The notes below the pieces were generated by a model. It did no database searches. It was not told where the DNA came from and was given only the letters and a program-made list of their open reading frames with translations. From Lineus longissimus (lineage: Eukaryota; Nemertea; Pilidiophora; Heteronemertea; Lineidae): a DNA stretch of 60,000 bases. The DNA is taken from the NCBI RefSeq assembly GCF_910592395.1, contig NC_088310.1, forward strand, positions 3,977,501 to 4,037,500. Reading direction: 5' to 3'. The position numbers and the translations under genes are program-made. Position 1 is the stretch's first letter. The number at the start of each line of letters is the position of its first letter. This document shows positions 1-12,557 of this stretch, one piece after another.

Positions 1-3000
1 CAGTTTGAAATAGCTGTTATTTCTACAGTATTTGATCTATTGACCCCAGCTTTTCAGTGAATGTGACAGTGATACATAATGTATCTACAATATGACAGGT
101 ACGGACATTGTCCTATTTGTGAACTTCAATATTGGACATTGTACTCGTTTTTGTCGCCCATCATGTATAAGATACATGAAGAAAAAAATTCAAAAATATT
201 TTCAGACAAATACTTTATTATAATGAAACAGGGCAAGAACAAACATACTAAAGGAAAAATCCTCCGACTCCTTGTAACGATAGTTAAAGTGCTTCCATTA
301 ATGCTGATGATACTGAAATCTAATCAGTAGGCCGATTAATGTCGATGATACTTGTAACCTAATCAACGACATCTTCCTCTGTATCATCTATTAGATTGCA
401 GTGGAATAAGAGTAAACGATGACAGATTTGGTGCAGTAATTGTCTAATTGTTGGCTAATGGTGGTAATAATTCCATGTATTGCAATTTAAGGATTGCACC
501 AAGTCACATGTGAGACATAAAATCCATCGATATGGAGGAATGATGCAATATCAGTTAGTAATTGGCAGTGTTGGTTCCGTGGTGGAGAAATAAAACGTAC
601 AATAGCTCATATGGAAAAGTTTCATCAAGATGAAGTTGCTGTTCTAACTTTATGTATCTATTTAGGTAATGCTCTCCCAGAACCTGTTTTAAGACGATGT
701 GATGCCATCATCTGGCGTATAATATCCTGAATCATTTTTTATTACTTTTTATTTCATTTGTTATCTCGAGAAGAATGCGTGATAAGAGTCTGTCCTAGTA
801 TTTATAAGTTATAAATACTAGGTCTACGATTTGATGCACTCAATCCCTACATTACAATAATAACGTCAAATTACCAGCAGCAGCAGCAAGCAAGCAACCA
901 ACCAGAAAAATATTTATGCATCTCTGAATGGTTAATACATGGCTCTATTTCCCTTTATTGATAGCTGCCAATTATTTTGAGGATCAAGGGCAGATGACGA
1001 GTAATGAAAACAAAGCAATTGATGGCAAAATAACATTGACCTCTTTCTGACGTCAGAAACCAAGGCCGATGACATCCTTCAAAGGATAGTTTGAGGACTC
1101 TAAATATTTCATGGCAGTGTTGGTTTTGGCGGCCGGGCAAATGTGGGCTGGGATAGAGATGACGTGTGTGTTGGATTGGTTGTCATTGTCAAGGAAACAG
1201 CAGAAACTAACTGATTATCGTCAAACTGAACTCCGAAGTATTTTAGCTGGTCTCTAGTTACCTCAGGTTTAAAGTACAGCTACTCATGTTGCCCTTCGAG
1301 ATCTGTTAAGTACGCTAGTGTACTGGGTGTTGAATTTGAAATCCGTGGTACTTGAGAATAGAATAGATAGCTCTAATGTTCAGAGTACACATCTGGATCA
1401 GTGATTAACAGATTTCGAACGATTGATGACGTCCGATTAAAACTATCAGCAACTATCTGCCAATACTTGTATATACGATACATACTTAGATTCCTTTTAC
1501 ACGTTTTGAGAAAAACGTCCATGATGAAACATTCGACATTGACTTGCTAAAGTCGAAAAGTGAGAAATGTCGATGCCATTTTTTCCAGGCCTTGCAAACG
1601 CAATCCCTGATGACACAAACGCTGAGTGGGGAGGCGTATCCATTATCGATTGTATTGAAATGTTCTAAAGATCAATACCAATGCACCTAATGGTTATTGA
1701 TTTTCATTCTAATACATTTCTGTTTGCAGACATTTGATAATAGCGGCATTCAACGCTAACCTGATATGAAGTAGAAAATATTGAAGATTATTTTTGGATT
1801 GAAATGATGAATCGTAATCAGTGGATTCTGCAGTGGGCTATATTGCTTCTGACACTGGACATGAAAATCACTTTTTAGTGCACGTTCTGGCTGCTGGCCG
1901 AATGAATGGCCCTGAAGTTCAGTCTGAGTAGCTTTAGGGACACAGTCACTTAACATTTTCAAATTGCGCAATTACGAATCGAGCACCAGGTGATTACAAT
2001 TCGAACTCTTACTGAAATTGTACAGAAAAAAAAAAATTTCAATTTTTTTTGATAAATTTGATTCATTAACAACTTTAATGGGTGTGAATGAAGTCATGTC
2101 ATGATCGCAAACATGCGCAAAGCTCCATGCCTCTGCTCCACAAGGTTATCCTACGTGCCTTTTCAAACTCTTAATTTAATCTCAAACTGAAATTATCTTC
2201 GGGGAATTCACCAATTACAAAGCAGCGTTCGATTGAATTCGAGACTGACATCCCAAGGTGTTTGAAATAATGTTCCAAAGTTGCATTTAAACAATGATTT
2301 TATTAAAAGAACGTAATGGAAATGAAGACAGAGTACTTTCATAAATTTAACCGAAGTCATACATTTTGATTAAAAGCCTCTAATCCTCTTGGGCCTTGTT
2401 CCGAAGACATGTTCCACGAGTTTTCTCCCTCGGCACAACGAGTAACTATTTAGCTATTGTGGACACGTGTAGTGTGCTTGGTTGTGGATGGGACAACTTT
2501 AATGTACATTAAGTTTTTCCATCACATCCCAAGTGGGCAACTAAATATCAAATCAACATTGAAATGTTTCAATTGCAAAGTCACTGAACACAATTTCTGT
2601 TTAATGTCTGAGTGGGGGTTTTATCGAAAAGGTTAAAGATGACTTCTTTGGCCCATTCTATGTGATCTCTTTAAACTAAAAGGTTTTTTTTCCTACTGAA
2701 CACGCTAAATTAATCCCGATGGAACCATTTGACAAAATGCACAACATAATCAGAAACTTATTTCATTATTTCATTTTCAAATTACTTTATGAGATGGATG
2801 TAGTAAGTGTGATAATTTAGAGCTCATAGATCAGATTAAATTTTAACAGCATCAATACACACAAAAAATGACATTACTTTTAGTACCAACCGAGCAATTT
2901 CTTATGTTCCATATTACATGTATATTCGTATACCGGTACATAACATGAAATATATTTCGACATGTGATGTACATGTATATACTAGCCAGCAGCTACCAAG

Positions 3001-3118
3001 ATTGGCACACGATCACCTCAGAGGAACTCTATCCTGAATATCAGTCTAAGAACACTGTCACACATAGCGTTTTCTATTCAATTTCAAATGTCCTTTAACA
3101 TAATAAACCATACCAAAG
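1..3118. other. Non-coding stretch, no gene seen
   Basis: Only short open frames with no recognisable domain, biased composition or matching splice signals are present. A short CAG-type simple repeat lies near 880-905. The stretch could be intergenic or part of a long upstream intron of the eag gene, whose first coding exon is missing. Confidence 0.6.
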
Positions 3119-3330
3119 GTCACTCCAACATGCCCAATATATCATTAAGATTCACTCGACCACTCCAAAATGTTCAATATATCACGAATACTTACCAGAA
3201 GAATCCAACGTGTTCAATATATCACTAAGAGTCAACAAAACAATCCAAAATATTCAATATATCACGAATACTTACCAGAACAATCCAACATGTTCAATAT
3301 ATCACTAAGATTTACAAGGAAAATCAAATA
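3119..3330. repeat. 40-bp minisatellite with 80-bp higher order
   Basis: The core TTCAATATATCAC recurs at about 3133 (degenerate), 3173, 3213, 3253 and 3293, a 40-bp period over about five copies. Two versions alternate: units ending in CGAATACTTACCAGAA (3173, 3253) and units ending in CTAAGA (3133, 3213, 3293). The effective period is therefore 80 bp, which suggests the dimer was the unit last amplified. The open frame across it is a by-product of the repeat. Confidence 0.85.
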
Positions 3331-3502
3331 TTCGGAATCAAAATTCGAAAATTCATGTGCATGCAAACCTGTCAACTGTAGGCCTACAGCGTATACAGAG
3401 GGGTGACCACACAGCCTGTGTTCACCTTGCCCGACAGCCAGGAACTGTGATCGAATACATGGATTACGTTACGTCATCAGCTAAGTTTTAGTCCTGAATG
3501 AA

Positions 3503-3560
3503 GGTAGTTGATAAAGCTTGGAATCAGTGAAACCTTGGAAACACTGATAAACCTTGGAAT
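3503..3560 (+). repeat. Left terminal inverted repeat
   Basis: 58-bp left arm of the 3503-4510 element. It contains AACCTTGGAA-type subrepeats spaced about 20 bp apart. Confidence 0.88.
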
Positions 3561-4452
3561 ATTCAATGTAAACCATGGAATCACTGTGCAAATAGCGCGG
3601 GAAATCGGGTGCGTTCCTTCCACGATTTATACCCTCCCAACTGACAGTCTCGTCCCAGCTGACTTTATTGATAGCAATTTGCCAGTTAGTTCAGAAGCCA
3701 ACATTTTTAATGTGGAGGATGACGTCATCAATTGGCAATGCGCTGTGGTCGTTAAAATATTTTATTTCTCTTCAATGGAAGCAAAAAGTTAGTTTTTATG
3801 ATTGTTTTGTATTCCATAGACGATAAAGTATTATGCTCGGTACTAGATGCACGAGATCATAGGACAAACACACACGTGAATAAAAAAACCGCTTAGAACT
3901 GGTGACGTCACAAAGATCTCTGCATCCCTCGATGCGTACTGGAAGATGTAAGAAATCGCTCACGGCGAAGGAAATTTTCATCCGCAAACTTCGGTAATAA
4001 ACATACATGACTAGGCTTCTTTTATTCATCGTTTGTTATAAAATATCAGTCAATCATAGACAATTAGGCCTAGACATAGTCGTCAACCTTATCCATGCAT
4101 AATGCATGACAGGCCCCCAATTTTCTCTGTATCACCCTGTATGAACAGACCGATCCGTAGTTCAAATAGGCCCCGCGTGGTGGTGGCGTATTTATAAGGG
4201 AGCGCTATTGGTTCATATTATGGGTGTGTGGTGGGCGTGTCTTCCCATATTTGGGAGATCAGTACTGTACACTGGAGGCGAGGTACAACTGAGTTGTTCT
4301 AAAATATAGACTATTGAATCGGATATGCGACAGATTTCTAAATTACCATAAAATTCCGATCTGATCATGTAAGAATAAGCTCCAAATGTTGATTCGTAAC
4401 CACGTTAGGTTCGAATGGCATTATTTCATGTTTTTATGCATTTTTAGGACTG

Positions 4453-4510
4453 ATTCCAAGGTTTATCACTGGTTCCAAGGTTTCACTGATTCCAAGCTTT
4501 ATCAACTACC
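4453..4510 (-). repeat. Right terminal inverted repeat
   Basis: Reverse complement of 3503-3560 with about two mismatches, followed directly by the second copy of CTGAATGAA. Confidence 0.88.
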
Positions 4511-4519
4511 CTGAATGAA

Positions 4520-6177
4520 CAGGCGAAGGACAAAGGTTTTTTATTTCATGCCATGTCAACGCAAGAAGATCTACAAACCTGTACATGGTTCTGGGCCGCG
4601 CACACAATGGTGCCATTGTAAGCCTTGATTGGTAGATAGGTTACGAAGTCGTGGTTGCCCTTATTAATTTACCGTCTAATAGCAATACATATATATATAT
4701 ATTACACCGGCTTTGATAGCTGATCGGTACCGTTATACTTAAGCTTAAGTGATAGTCAAGAGAGGGCGACTCTCTTCGACAGCATATCGTTCAACTCTAA
4801 CTTAATACATTGCAAATCACCCTACTTGTACTTAGTGTATTGTGTATAGAGCTGATGTCCCAGTTGACGTCAATAACGACACTTGAACTCGAGTGTCGTT
4901 TTTGACGCTCTCCCAACTCAATATTTAATACGTCAACCGCATCAGTGGATAATTTAAAATTTCCAAATAACCGTGTTTTTCTCCAGAGGAGATGGGTCAA
5001 GTGAAATCAGGTGTCAAGGATTCATATCACACATGCAACAGTTTAAACATCATCATTGGTCAAAGTCTAATTTCCTTTCTGAAATTGCGCAACAACGCGC
5101 AAATCGCGGTGTAGCTCAAGGATGCCCAAGCGCGCTGACTCTTCTGCTGCAATGTATAGTGCCTCTAACCTGTAATATGAATTACTTTATTGACCATATA
5201 ATCGAAGGTGAGAGAGGCTGCTACATCCGACATTAATGACCCCTTTGATGTCATTAAGAGATTAAAGGAGCATTTTACTATAAGATGTACGTATGTTTCG
5301 CCGAAGGGCCCATGGCCAGGTAATGTATAGCATAGAACATCCAGCCCGGTTATTCAGTACGTGTTGGTCAATCGCGTCGTTATGTTTAACTTTAGGTAGA
5401 GTTGACACCAAGTTTGAGTTGCAGTTTGTGCACTCCAAGTAGGACGTGTGCAAAATCCGAAAAGGGACCATAATTTCTGAATTAACGACAACAGGGGGCA
5501 GAATAAAAAAGCTATTATTGTGATATGTAAGCTGCTTACTTCACATACGACAAAACCTCCCGCAAATTAGTTGTTTCTAAACCAAATATATTGACATCAG
5601 TAACCAGAAAATCCTGTCCACTGAGCTTCAGTGAATAGTTTTAGCTCACGAATTTTATCCTAAATAGCAGAAAAGATTGCATGAATTCGCCTTGAGGGGA
5701 GATATACTGTAAACAAGGATTGATTTAGATAATATGACATGTATGTATTGGAGATAAAAATAGCTGAATCTATATTTCTTTCGTCAGCTTGCTGAATAAT
5801 TGTCTTTGGTCTCGTATGAGTCTACCACTGACTACATACCTCTAGGCAATATCTTGAAAGCGATTCAAACTTGTTTATAAGGCTATTCGTGTCTCGGAGA
5901 CTTGTATTAATTGTATCATGTCTCACAACAACCTATAAATGACTACTGTATCTTATTTACTCTGGGCATCCTGTAATTTCATCAAGACAGGTTGCCCAGG
6001 AAACTAAAACAGATGATGAGAATCTCGGGTTATTATCGAGAGAATGATTGATGTTAATGATCGGTTTAGGTTCTTTATACGCAGGTTAATTGCAAAGTTA
6101 GCTTCTTTTCTTTTCGCATGCAAGAAGAATGGGGTTGTGAAACTCTAGAAGGTGGTAATAATTAGTCTGAAGTCCTT
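4520..6177. other. Non-coding stretch
   Basis: No gene recognised. A short AT dinucleotide run sits near 4687-4702. The small open frames lack conserved features. Confidence 0.6.
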
Positions 6178-6312
6178 GCGTGGCGAAAAGAAAGACACGC
6201 AGGTCTTTGCGGAGTGGAAAGGGAGCCAGCGGGCCTTTGGCGGGTAGAGGGAGAAACGCGGGCCTTTGAGGGGTGAGAAGAGAGGTACGCGGACCTGAGA
6301 GGAGGGAAAGCG
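6178..6312. repeat. G/A-rich degenerate tandem repeat, about 30 bp
   Basis: About four imperfect units of 29-32 bp. Each has a purine-rich run (such as GGAGTGGAAAGGGAG or GTAGAGGGAGAAACG) followed by GCGGGCCTTTG or a variant (GCAGGTCTTTG, GCGGACCTGAG). The strand asymmetry is strong, with G+A on the plus strand. Confidence 0.7.
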
Positions 6313-9300
6313 CGGAAAGAATAGAGCGTCACTAGAGCATCATCAACTTCTCGTTCTATACTGTTTATTTAAGTGTGCACATTAAAAGGATTACATTGCG
6401 TTTGCCGGCTAAGGCCTATCGACCACCTACTTAAAGCTCTAGAAAATCATCATTTCGCATTTTCGAACGAACGATGAGATACGATTTGACGGCGAGGTTC
6501 GAGTTAGCCACAACAGTGCTCAGAAATCGCTGATGTCATCCGCAATTCATTTTTGTAGTTCACTTTACAGCTGCCATGATGGAATCGAACTTTGCGGGTC
6601 GCATACAACAGTTGCGACTCTAATTGCTATCTTCATCTGAGGTAAACCTATAGATCGATTCGATTTCAATTCTCCTGGATTAATTACATTTTTCATCAAA
6701 GGGTGTCATTGATCCTTTAATATCCGGTCGGATCCTTGTGATGTTGTTGACACCGGAATCAACAATTTCGCCATTGTCAAGGTTCCCAGTAGGCCAAGGG
6801 GTAATAATCCGGTACAGTATGATAAATAAAAACTGAATAAAAATCTGTGGTGCTTTTATGAATAGATTTGAAATTAATTTTAACTGCATATATAGTCAGC
6901 TGGTCGAAAGAAATCTCAGCAGCAATAAAATTGCATGGGCAAACAAAATGACCAACCTTCCGACTGCGATCACCTTAAAAATCTTTATTTGATCAAGCGG
7001 TTAGTGTAAGTCACCGAGGCTCTGCTGATGAGCTGCTCCGTAAACCATCGACATGCGCAATTCGTCATTTATAACAAAAGCGGGTGCCGCGTTTACGGGT
7101 CCAAAGGCCAAATGATCACATTATACGGCACCGTGCCGAACACAACACAATTTCCGATAAGAAAATTGCTTTAATTTTGAATATTCTGTGTTGATTGATG
7201 TATTAATCATCTTTTGATGATCTTAGAGAAAGTTCCTGCAGTTGACTAGCTTTCCTATTTTGTGTAAATACTGGTTTGTAGATGCTATTTGATTTAATCA
7301 TAAACTATCACGGTGCGCTGATAGATTGAGTAGAATTGGTCTCGGTACATGACCAAGGGCCATCACAGTTATGAGGTTCCCCATGTGAAGTGGCATCTGC
7401 GGTTTCCTGTAGACAGGCTAAGCATCTGCGCATGCGCCAATTTTGTTTGAATTCATTTCAACGGATGCAATGATATGGTCAGATTTTTCGACATCTTATT
7501 TACAGCCAAAGCACGGAAAGTGCAAGTCATATCGCGAGAATGGATTGATCTTGTCGAATATCGAATCCAGTTTCCCCTCCCTTTCAAAAGATTCATCGTT
7601 GGTAAATGAAGAAATGGGGCGGATAATTACTAGAATTTTATACTCATAAAGTTTTGCTCTATCAAAATCATCAACCAATGGGTACCAGTACATGAAAAAC
7701 ACAAACAAGCTATTTTGATACATCGCCTTTGTTGTACGCTTTCTGAAAAATATGAAGCAGCATACAAAAATGTTGTTCTGCAGCCGAAAGCCAAATAGAT
7801 CTTTTTCACCAATGGGTAAAATATTATGACCTATGTGCGCCATAGACTGAGACATTGCCACGTCGGTCACCAGTACGAGCCCCTTGGGTTAGTCTCCGCC
7901 TTTTTCATCCTCATCATGATACGATCTCATTTTTTTTCCTGCACCATCCAGTTAAGTTGGCCGGATTTGCTTTGGATTCCCGATACGATCATAACCTGCT
8001 TGTACTAGTAGCCACCGAAAATGTACAGCCCCAGGCTAGAACGTACAGATTTTGTCTTAATGATCATGTTGTTGTTTTTTGTCTGGTTTTCAAAAAACCG
8101 GTCCTGAACCCTTTAAGTATACCAAGTTCGTCATTGTTCATGTATCTATATGATAACAACCTGATATTTCGTCATTGCCGAAAGAAATTACATTGTAGCA
8201 CGAATTTCTATTGAGTAATGTTCATTACATGTAATAGTCAGAATGACGTATTCTAAGTCAGGTCTATACTTTACCTTTACAATTAAGGTTTTTTTAACTG
8301 AGTAATTCCACATCAATCCCGGACACTGCACCCTTTGCATTTTCAAAATACAGAAATGCATGTGCATTTCACCATTTGAGGACATTTTTGATTTCACTTA
8401 TTGCTCTGCAGCGGTTGTTGTGCCGGGGAAATCGACAGCCTTTAAGATGGTGCCTTACATGCGTTTTTACGTTGAAGGTTAAATACATGTAGTTCGTACT
8501 TAGCAGACCTGTAACATTTCTGTGACTTAATAGGCCATTAGTGGACTTCTAATGAGAAACACTGCAGTTATATTCATCATGTAATTTGCCTGTCATGTCC
8601 AAAGAGTAATTGATTGTGTGCTCCCTGTGATTAAAGGAGATTCATTCACCATCGATAGGCTGCATGTATTATCTGTATAGCTGAATAACGTGCTGATTAC
8701 CTATTCAGTTCAAAGACAATTTCACGCCGCTTGATTAGCACTATTCATATTCAGATGTAAACAAGGGCTAGAGTAACATGTCTATGCAGTCGACCTTTGA
8801 TGTACGGGTCAGCTCCGCAGTCACGGTCAGGTGGTGATTCAAATTTCTTTTACTGGTTTCGGGCGACAATGGACTGGCCGGGATCCTTTGTGGTTTGTGA
8901 AATTGAGGGGCAAAGGGAACTGAGTGGAGTGCCTTTGACCCCTTTAAAAGTACATATTTTGACAATAGATTCTGGCAAATATATTGTGTCTCGTACCCTG
9001 CATAATTATCTGAATCAACGCCGGAGTAATGGGTAGATGAATACACCTGAACATTGCTCAGACTGTTTTTCGCACCGACAGACCTCATTGAACTCACCCT
9101 TCTAAAATCGCTCAATAAAAAATAGCTCATTCCAGTGCGGTCGTTCATCATGGTACTGGCTTATAAAAATCAGGGTGTATGTACATTGCATTATCTGCAA
9201 ATCGCTTGATTTCCGCTTCTTAATTTCTCAGAAGTTTGGCAAACATTGGTCATAATCAGAGAAATTCATAAAGCATAGCAGACGACATAATCCCATTTCC

Positions 9301-11480
9301 TCATCCCGAAGTCAATCAATATGATTGGCCAGTCGTGACTTCAAATAATTTCCTTGTTCTCAACTGTTTTTTTAGTGTTTCGTTGTTGTTGCAATTTCCT
9401 GTCAGATTTTGTGGAGGGGAAATGGACAGTCATGCTACCAGAGCCCGGAGTAGGAACTTGTTAGAAATGTATGAGGAAAAGCAAGATTTCTCCGCCAATA
9501 TACTATCGTCTAAAGGAACTGTACGAGGAAACGCACCATTCTTCCCTGTAACCCAAACGGAGATTGCCCACATATATTTACGACATATCCATTTCCTAAA
9601 TTTATAGTCATTTTCATGTAACTAATATGAAGTAAGGGACTTGGTAGTTTTGCTAGGTTCGTAATACTATCGGATCGGAGACACTCCTAAATTGCATCCT
9701 GGCACCAGTGGTTTTCAACATACTCCGTCTCTCGATATTTTTTGCATGCGAGGTAGGAGTATCGAAAACTTGAATTTCAGGATGCCCCTGTTGGCAACTT
9801 AATCTCACGTACCTGACTGACTCCTGCCTATAGAATTCCTTCAAAACAAAACCGCTGAGTTGTGTTTTTGTGGACGGGAGGCACCATATCATCAATGACA
9901 GTAAAACCACGACCATTTTTTGGTCGAGTGCAGAATACATGTACACGTAGTTCATCAATCATTTCCTACGGGTACTCATCAGGTAGGCAAGTTATTATGC
10001 CGAGGTAAAGAGCAGAAAGTCATCAATTTCTCTCTCTGGCAGACTGAGAAGGCTCACCACTGTATACTTCCTGATGTGGCATGTTATGGATCATATTTGA
10101 AGATGAGGAAATGAAGGAGCAATCAATCTGAGTTGGAATATTGTCGTGTCATCATTCATGCTATTTTATGCAAGAAGTAACATTTGTCACCAGAATTGTT
10201 ATGTGCTTTGTAATTTTGTTTACAAGATTTTTCAATATTTTATACAGTATTGTACACTTACTACATGCATATATCTCTAGTTTCACCGGTCTAAGATGGC
10301 TTCATTACATGTACATGTAGTTGCAAAAATCGAACAGTGATAATTTTAAAGCTTTCTATTTCAGTCAGAATTAATATCAGCTCGATATCGCGAGATGGAA
10401 GTATATTGATATAGATGGTCGTCTACGCACGACTTTAGCTTTGATTAACTTGCCTAATTGATTTATCAGTCTTATTGATTTGTCTTAATCATCTCTCTAT
10501 GACCAAGATTTATGTCTTAGTACAGTTCTCATCATCTCTGAATAAGACTAGGTTGCATCAGTGGGCGTGGCTGAAGAAATGTAATGACACATTCCATCTA
10601 GAAGGGCAGGTTTCCACTGAGTGCGCTTGCGATAACGTACTCGTCACGACTATTTTATTTCATGCTTCACTGCACCCAAACCGAACCAACAAAAGCTTTT
10701 GCTTTGCGACGTATTATGCGCTGTGCGAATCAAGTGAATTGCAATCACGACAACGCATGCGGCAGTGCGATGTTATTTCACGCCATACAGCACTCAGACC
10801 ATGGAAAAATCGCATGCGGTCACGCAAAATCTCCTCCAATCGAATTCAGTGGAAACCAAATCTGAATTGGGGAGCTATCATTGCAGCTTTGGCTTGCATA
10901 ATGGTACGTTGAGGTTGCAGTCGTAATTGTTTTAGTTGCTGGTCTGGCGGGGTATATTTCATTAACCATGTTAGCAGTAACCAGACTGTGGATGGTACAA
11001 CCCTCAAGGATTTGAAAACCCGCACTGCCAATTAACCGCCAGCTGCCGTAGCCTACACTCCTTTTGACCGAGTTACGCGATGTATTCTTAATAAGGAGGA
11101 GATATATATAGTTCCCTGAATAAGATCAGCAGTTCATAATAAGGATAATGTCTGAAGTATCCCTTGCTAATTAGTTCATTGGATAATCAATAAGTGCCCA
11201 ATGCAATTAGCATAGAATTTCTGAGGTATGATCAGTTTTCTTACGATATGGCGAACTTTGAATCGGGCAACCGACATAATAGTTTTACCTTGACTAAACA
11301 TTTGGAACTTCAAACAGGCCAAAAGGGTATCCCTTTCCTTTCTGGTAAAAAAATCAGTTACGTGTAATAAACGTATGTTATTTATTTATTAAGTGAATTG
11401 AAAGATTGAAATAAAAAAATTCTTTTACTTTCCTCAGTGTGCCCTTTCATACAATTGATGGTCTTATACATTATTTTATG
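6313..11480. other. Non-coding stretch
   Basis: No gene supported. Open frames up to 145 codons (10475-10912) have no recognisable motif and no consistent splice context. One possible signal-peptide exon on the minus strand (9813-9916) is listed separately. Confidence 0.55.
9813..9916 (-). CDS. Possible first exon encoding a signal peptide
   Basis: Starting from ATG at 9916-9914 the minus strand reads MVVVLLSLMIWCLPSTKT, a short hydrophobic leader with a plausible cleavage region. It continues QLSGFVLKEFYRQESV to a strong donor, CAG followed by GTACGTGAG, giving 34 codons plus two bases. No second exon was found and the downstream reading continues without recognisable domains. It may be the first exon of a small secreted protein or chance. 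Confidence 0.22.
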
Positions 11481-12557
11481 TACAGTGGAACCCCGGTTGG
11501 CGACCACCTCAGTAACGCGACCACCCCGCCAACGCGACCACGATTCTCCGGTCCCGAATGGTTTCCTCTCTAATTACCATTAAGAGACCCCCGCTAAGAC
11601 GACCACCCCGGTACCCCGACCGCGACCACTGGCTTGGCCGGTCCCAAACTGAAAATCAACCCCGCTAACCCGACCACCAGGCCGAATTGCCGTAATCGGT
11701 CGCGACCGCGGCATAGTAATTAGCACCTCGCTGCCAAGCTTTGTTGAGACGGGGACAGTGGCCATGGGAATACATATGAAAACAAAAAAAATACAATGTG
11801 ATTTTGCAGGTATGATCAATTGTATAAGTGTAAATGAATAAATAAACTTTCCTTTTCGAACGTTTTCATGGTTTGTTTTCATTACTGAGCCAGTTCAGTA
11901 CCAGACATGCGCACTCAGCAGTAGCAAAATCATGTGATTTGCGTGATTTGCATATGAACTTATAATAAACGGCGGGTAGTTTGAAGACCACACTTATGAC
12001 AATAACAAGCTTGCGAGACGTTTGAATGTTTTATGATATGGAGAACTTGGTTGATTTACTACAGTATCATTTTATATTTCTTTAAATATTTTGACTGAAA
12101 ATAGACTTGATTAAAACTGTAGCATTACTCAACTCATCTTCTCAGGTGGAATCATACGACAAGTTTACTTCAATCGTCACAAACAGTCGGGTACATGGAG
12201 GATGATTCAGCAAATTGCCCGCAAATGCGTCACGTCGGGCAGATAATGAAACTTTGTGGATAAAATGAGTTACAAAATTACCTTTTCTAACTCATTCTGA
12301 GAATGTAACATGTAATTTTATCGACGAATTGTTCTTGCGAGGCATGATAACAAAACTTTGGAGCGTGCATCATCTCAATCAGGCAGCGTTGCTATGGTAG
12401 TACAGCGTACACACGCCATGCAGTCGGCAATTTTGGCGGGAAAAATAATCATGTATTTCGTCTGGGGATTCCCAACCTCGCTAACACGACCACCCCGGTA
12501 ACACGACCACTCTGACAACGGTCCCATGAGTGGTCGTGTTACCGGGGTTCCACTGTA
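11481..12557. mobile_element. Non-autonomous pogo/Tigger-like transposon
   Basis: The element spans 11483-12555 (1073 bp). Both ends read inwards CAGTGGAACCCCGGT, and each is flanked by TA (11481-11482 and 12556-12557), the duplication expected of the Tc1/mariner/pogo superfamily. Subterminal regions hold many short CGACCAC motifs (for example GCGACCACC or ACACGACCACC), facing inward at both ends. The right end also has an internal hairpin (12493-12547). No transposase frame is visible, so it is a deletion derivative or MITE. Confidence 0.9.
12493..12547. repeat. Perfect 19-bp inverted repeat in transposon end
   Basis: CCCCGGTAACACGACCACT at 12493-12511 is repeated as its exact reverse complement at 12529-12547, with a 17-bp loop. 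The outer arm overlaps the terminal repeat of the 11483-12555 element, so the right end is itself a foldback. Confidence 0.9.

Larger units (their letters stand above)
3494..4519. mobile_element. Non-autonomous TIR transposon with 9-bp TSD
   Basis: A 1008-bp element (3503-4510) is bounded by inverted arms of about 58 bp that differ at about two positions. The left arm starts GGTAGTTGATAAAGCTTGG and the right arm is its reverse complement ending CAACTACC. The 9-bp direct repeat CTGAATGAA abuts both ends (3494-3502 and 4511-4519), an exact target-site duplication. Each arm contains shorter direct repeats of the type CCTTGGAATCA/CCTTGGAAAC. No transposase frame is visible. Known biology: 9-bp duplications are typical of Mutator-like elements, so a MULE-type MITE is the best guess; the family name is inference. 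Confidence 0.88.

Noticed and set aside
3119-3330. CRISPR-like array
   Set aside because: The units are contiguous and diverging with no unique spacers, in an animal genome; it is a minisatellite.
10475-10912. 145-codon plus-strand open frame
   Set aside because: No domain, no compositional or splice support, and its ATG context and residues look random.
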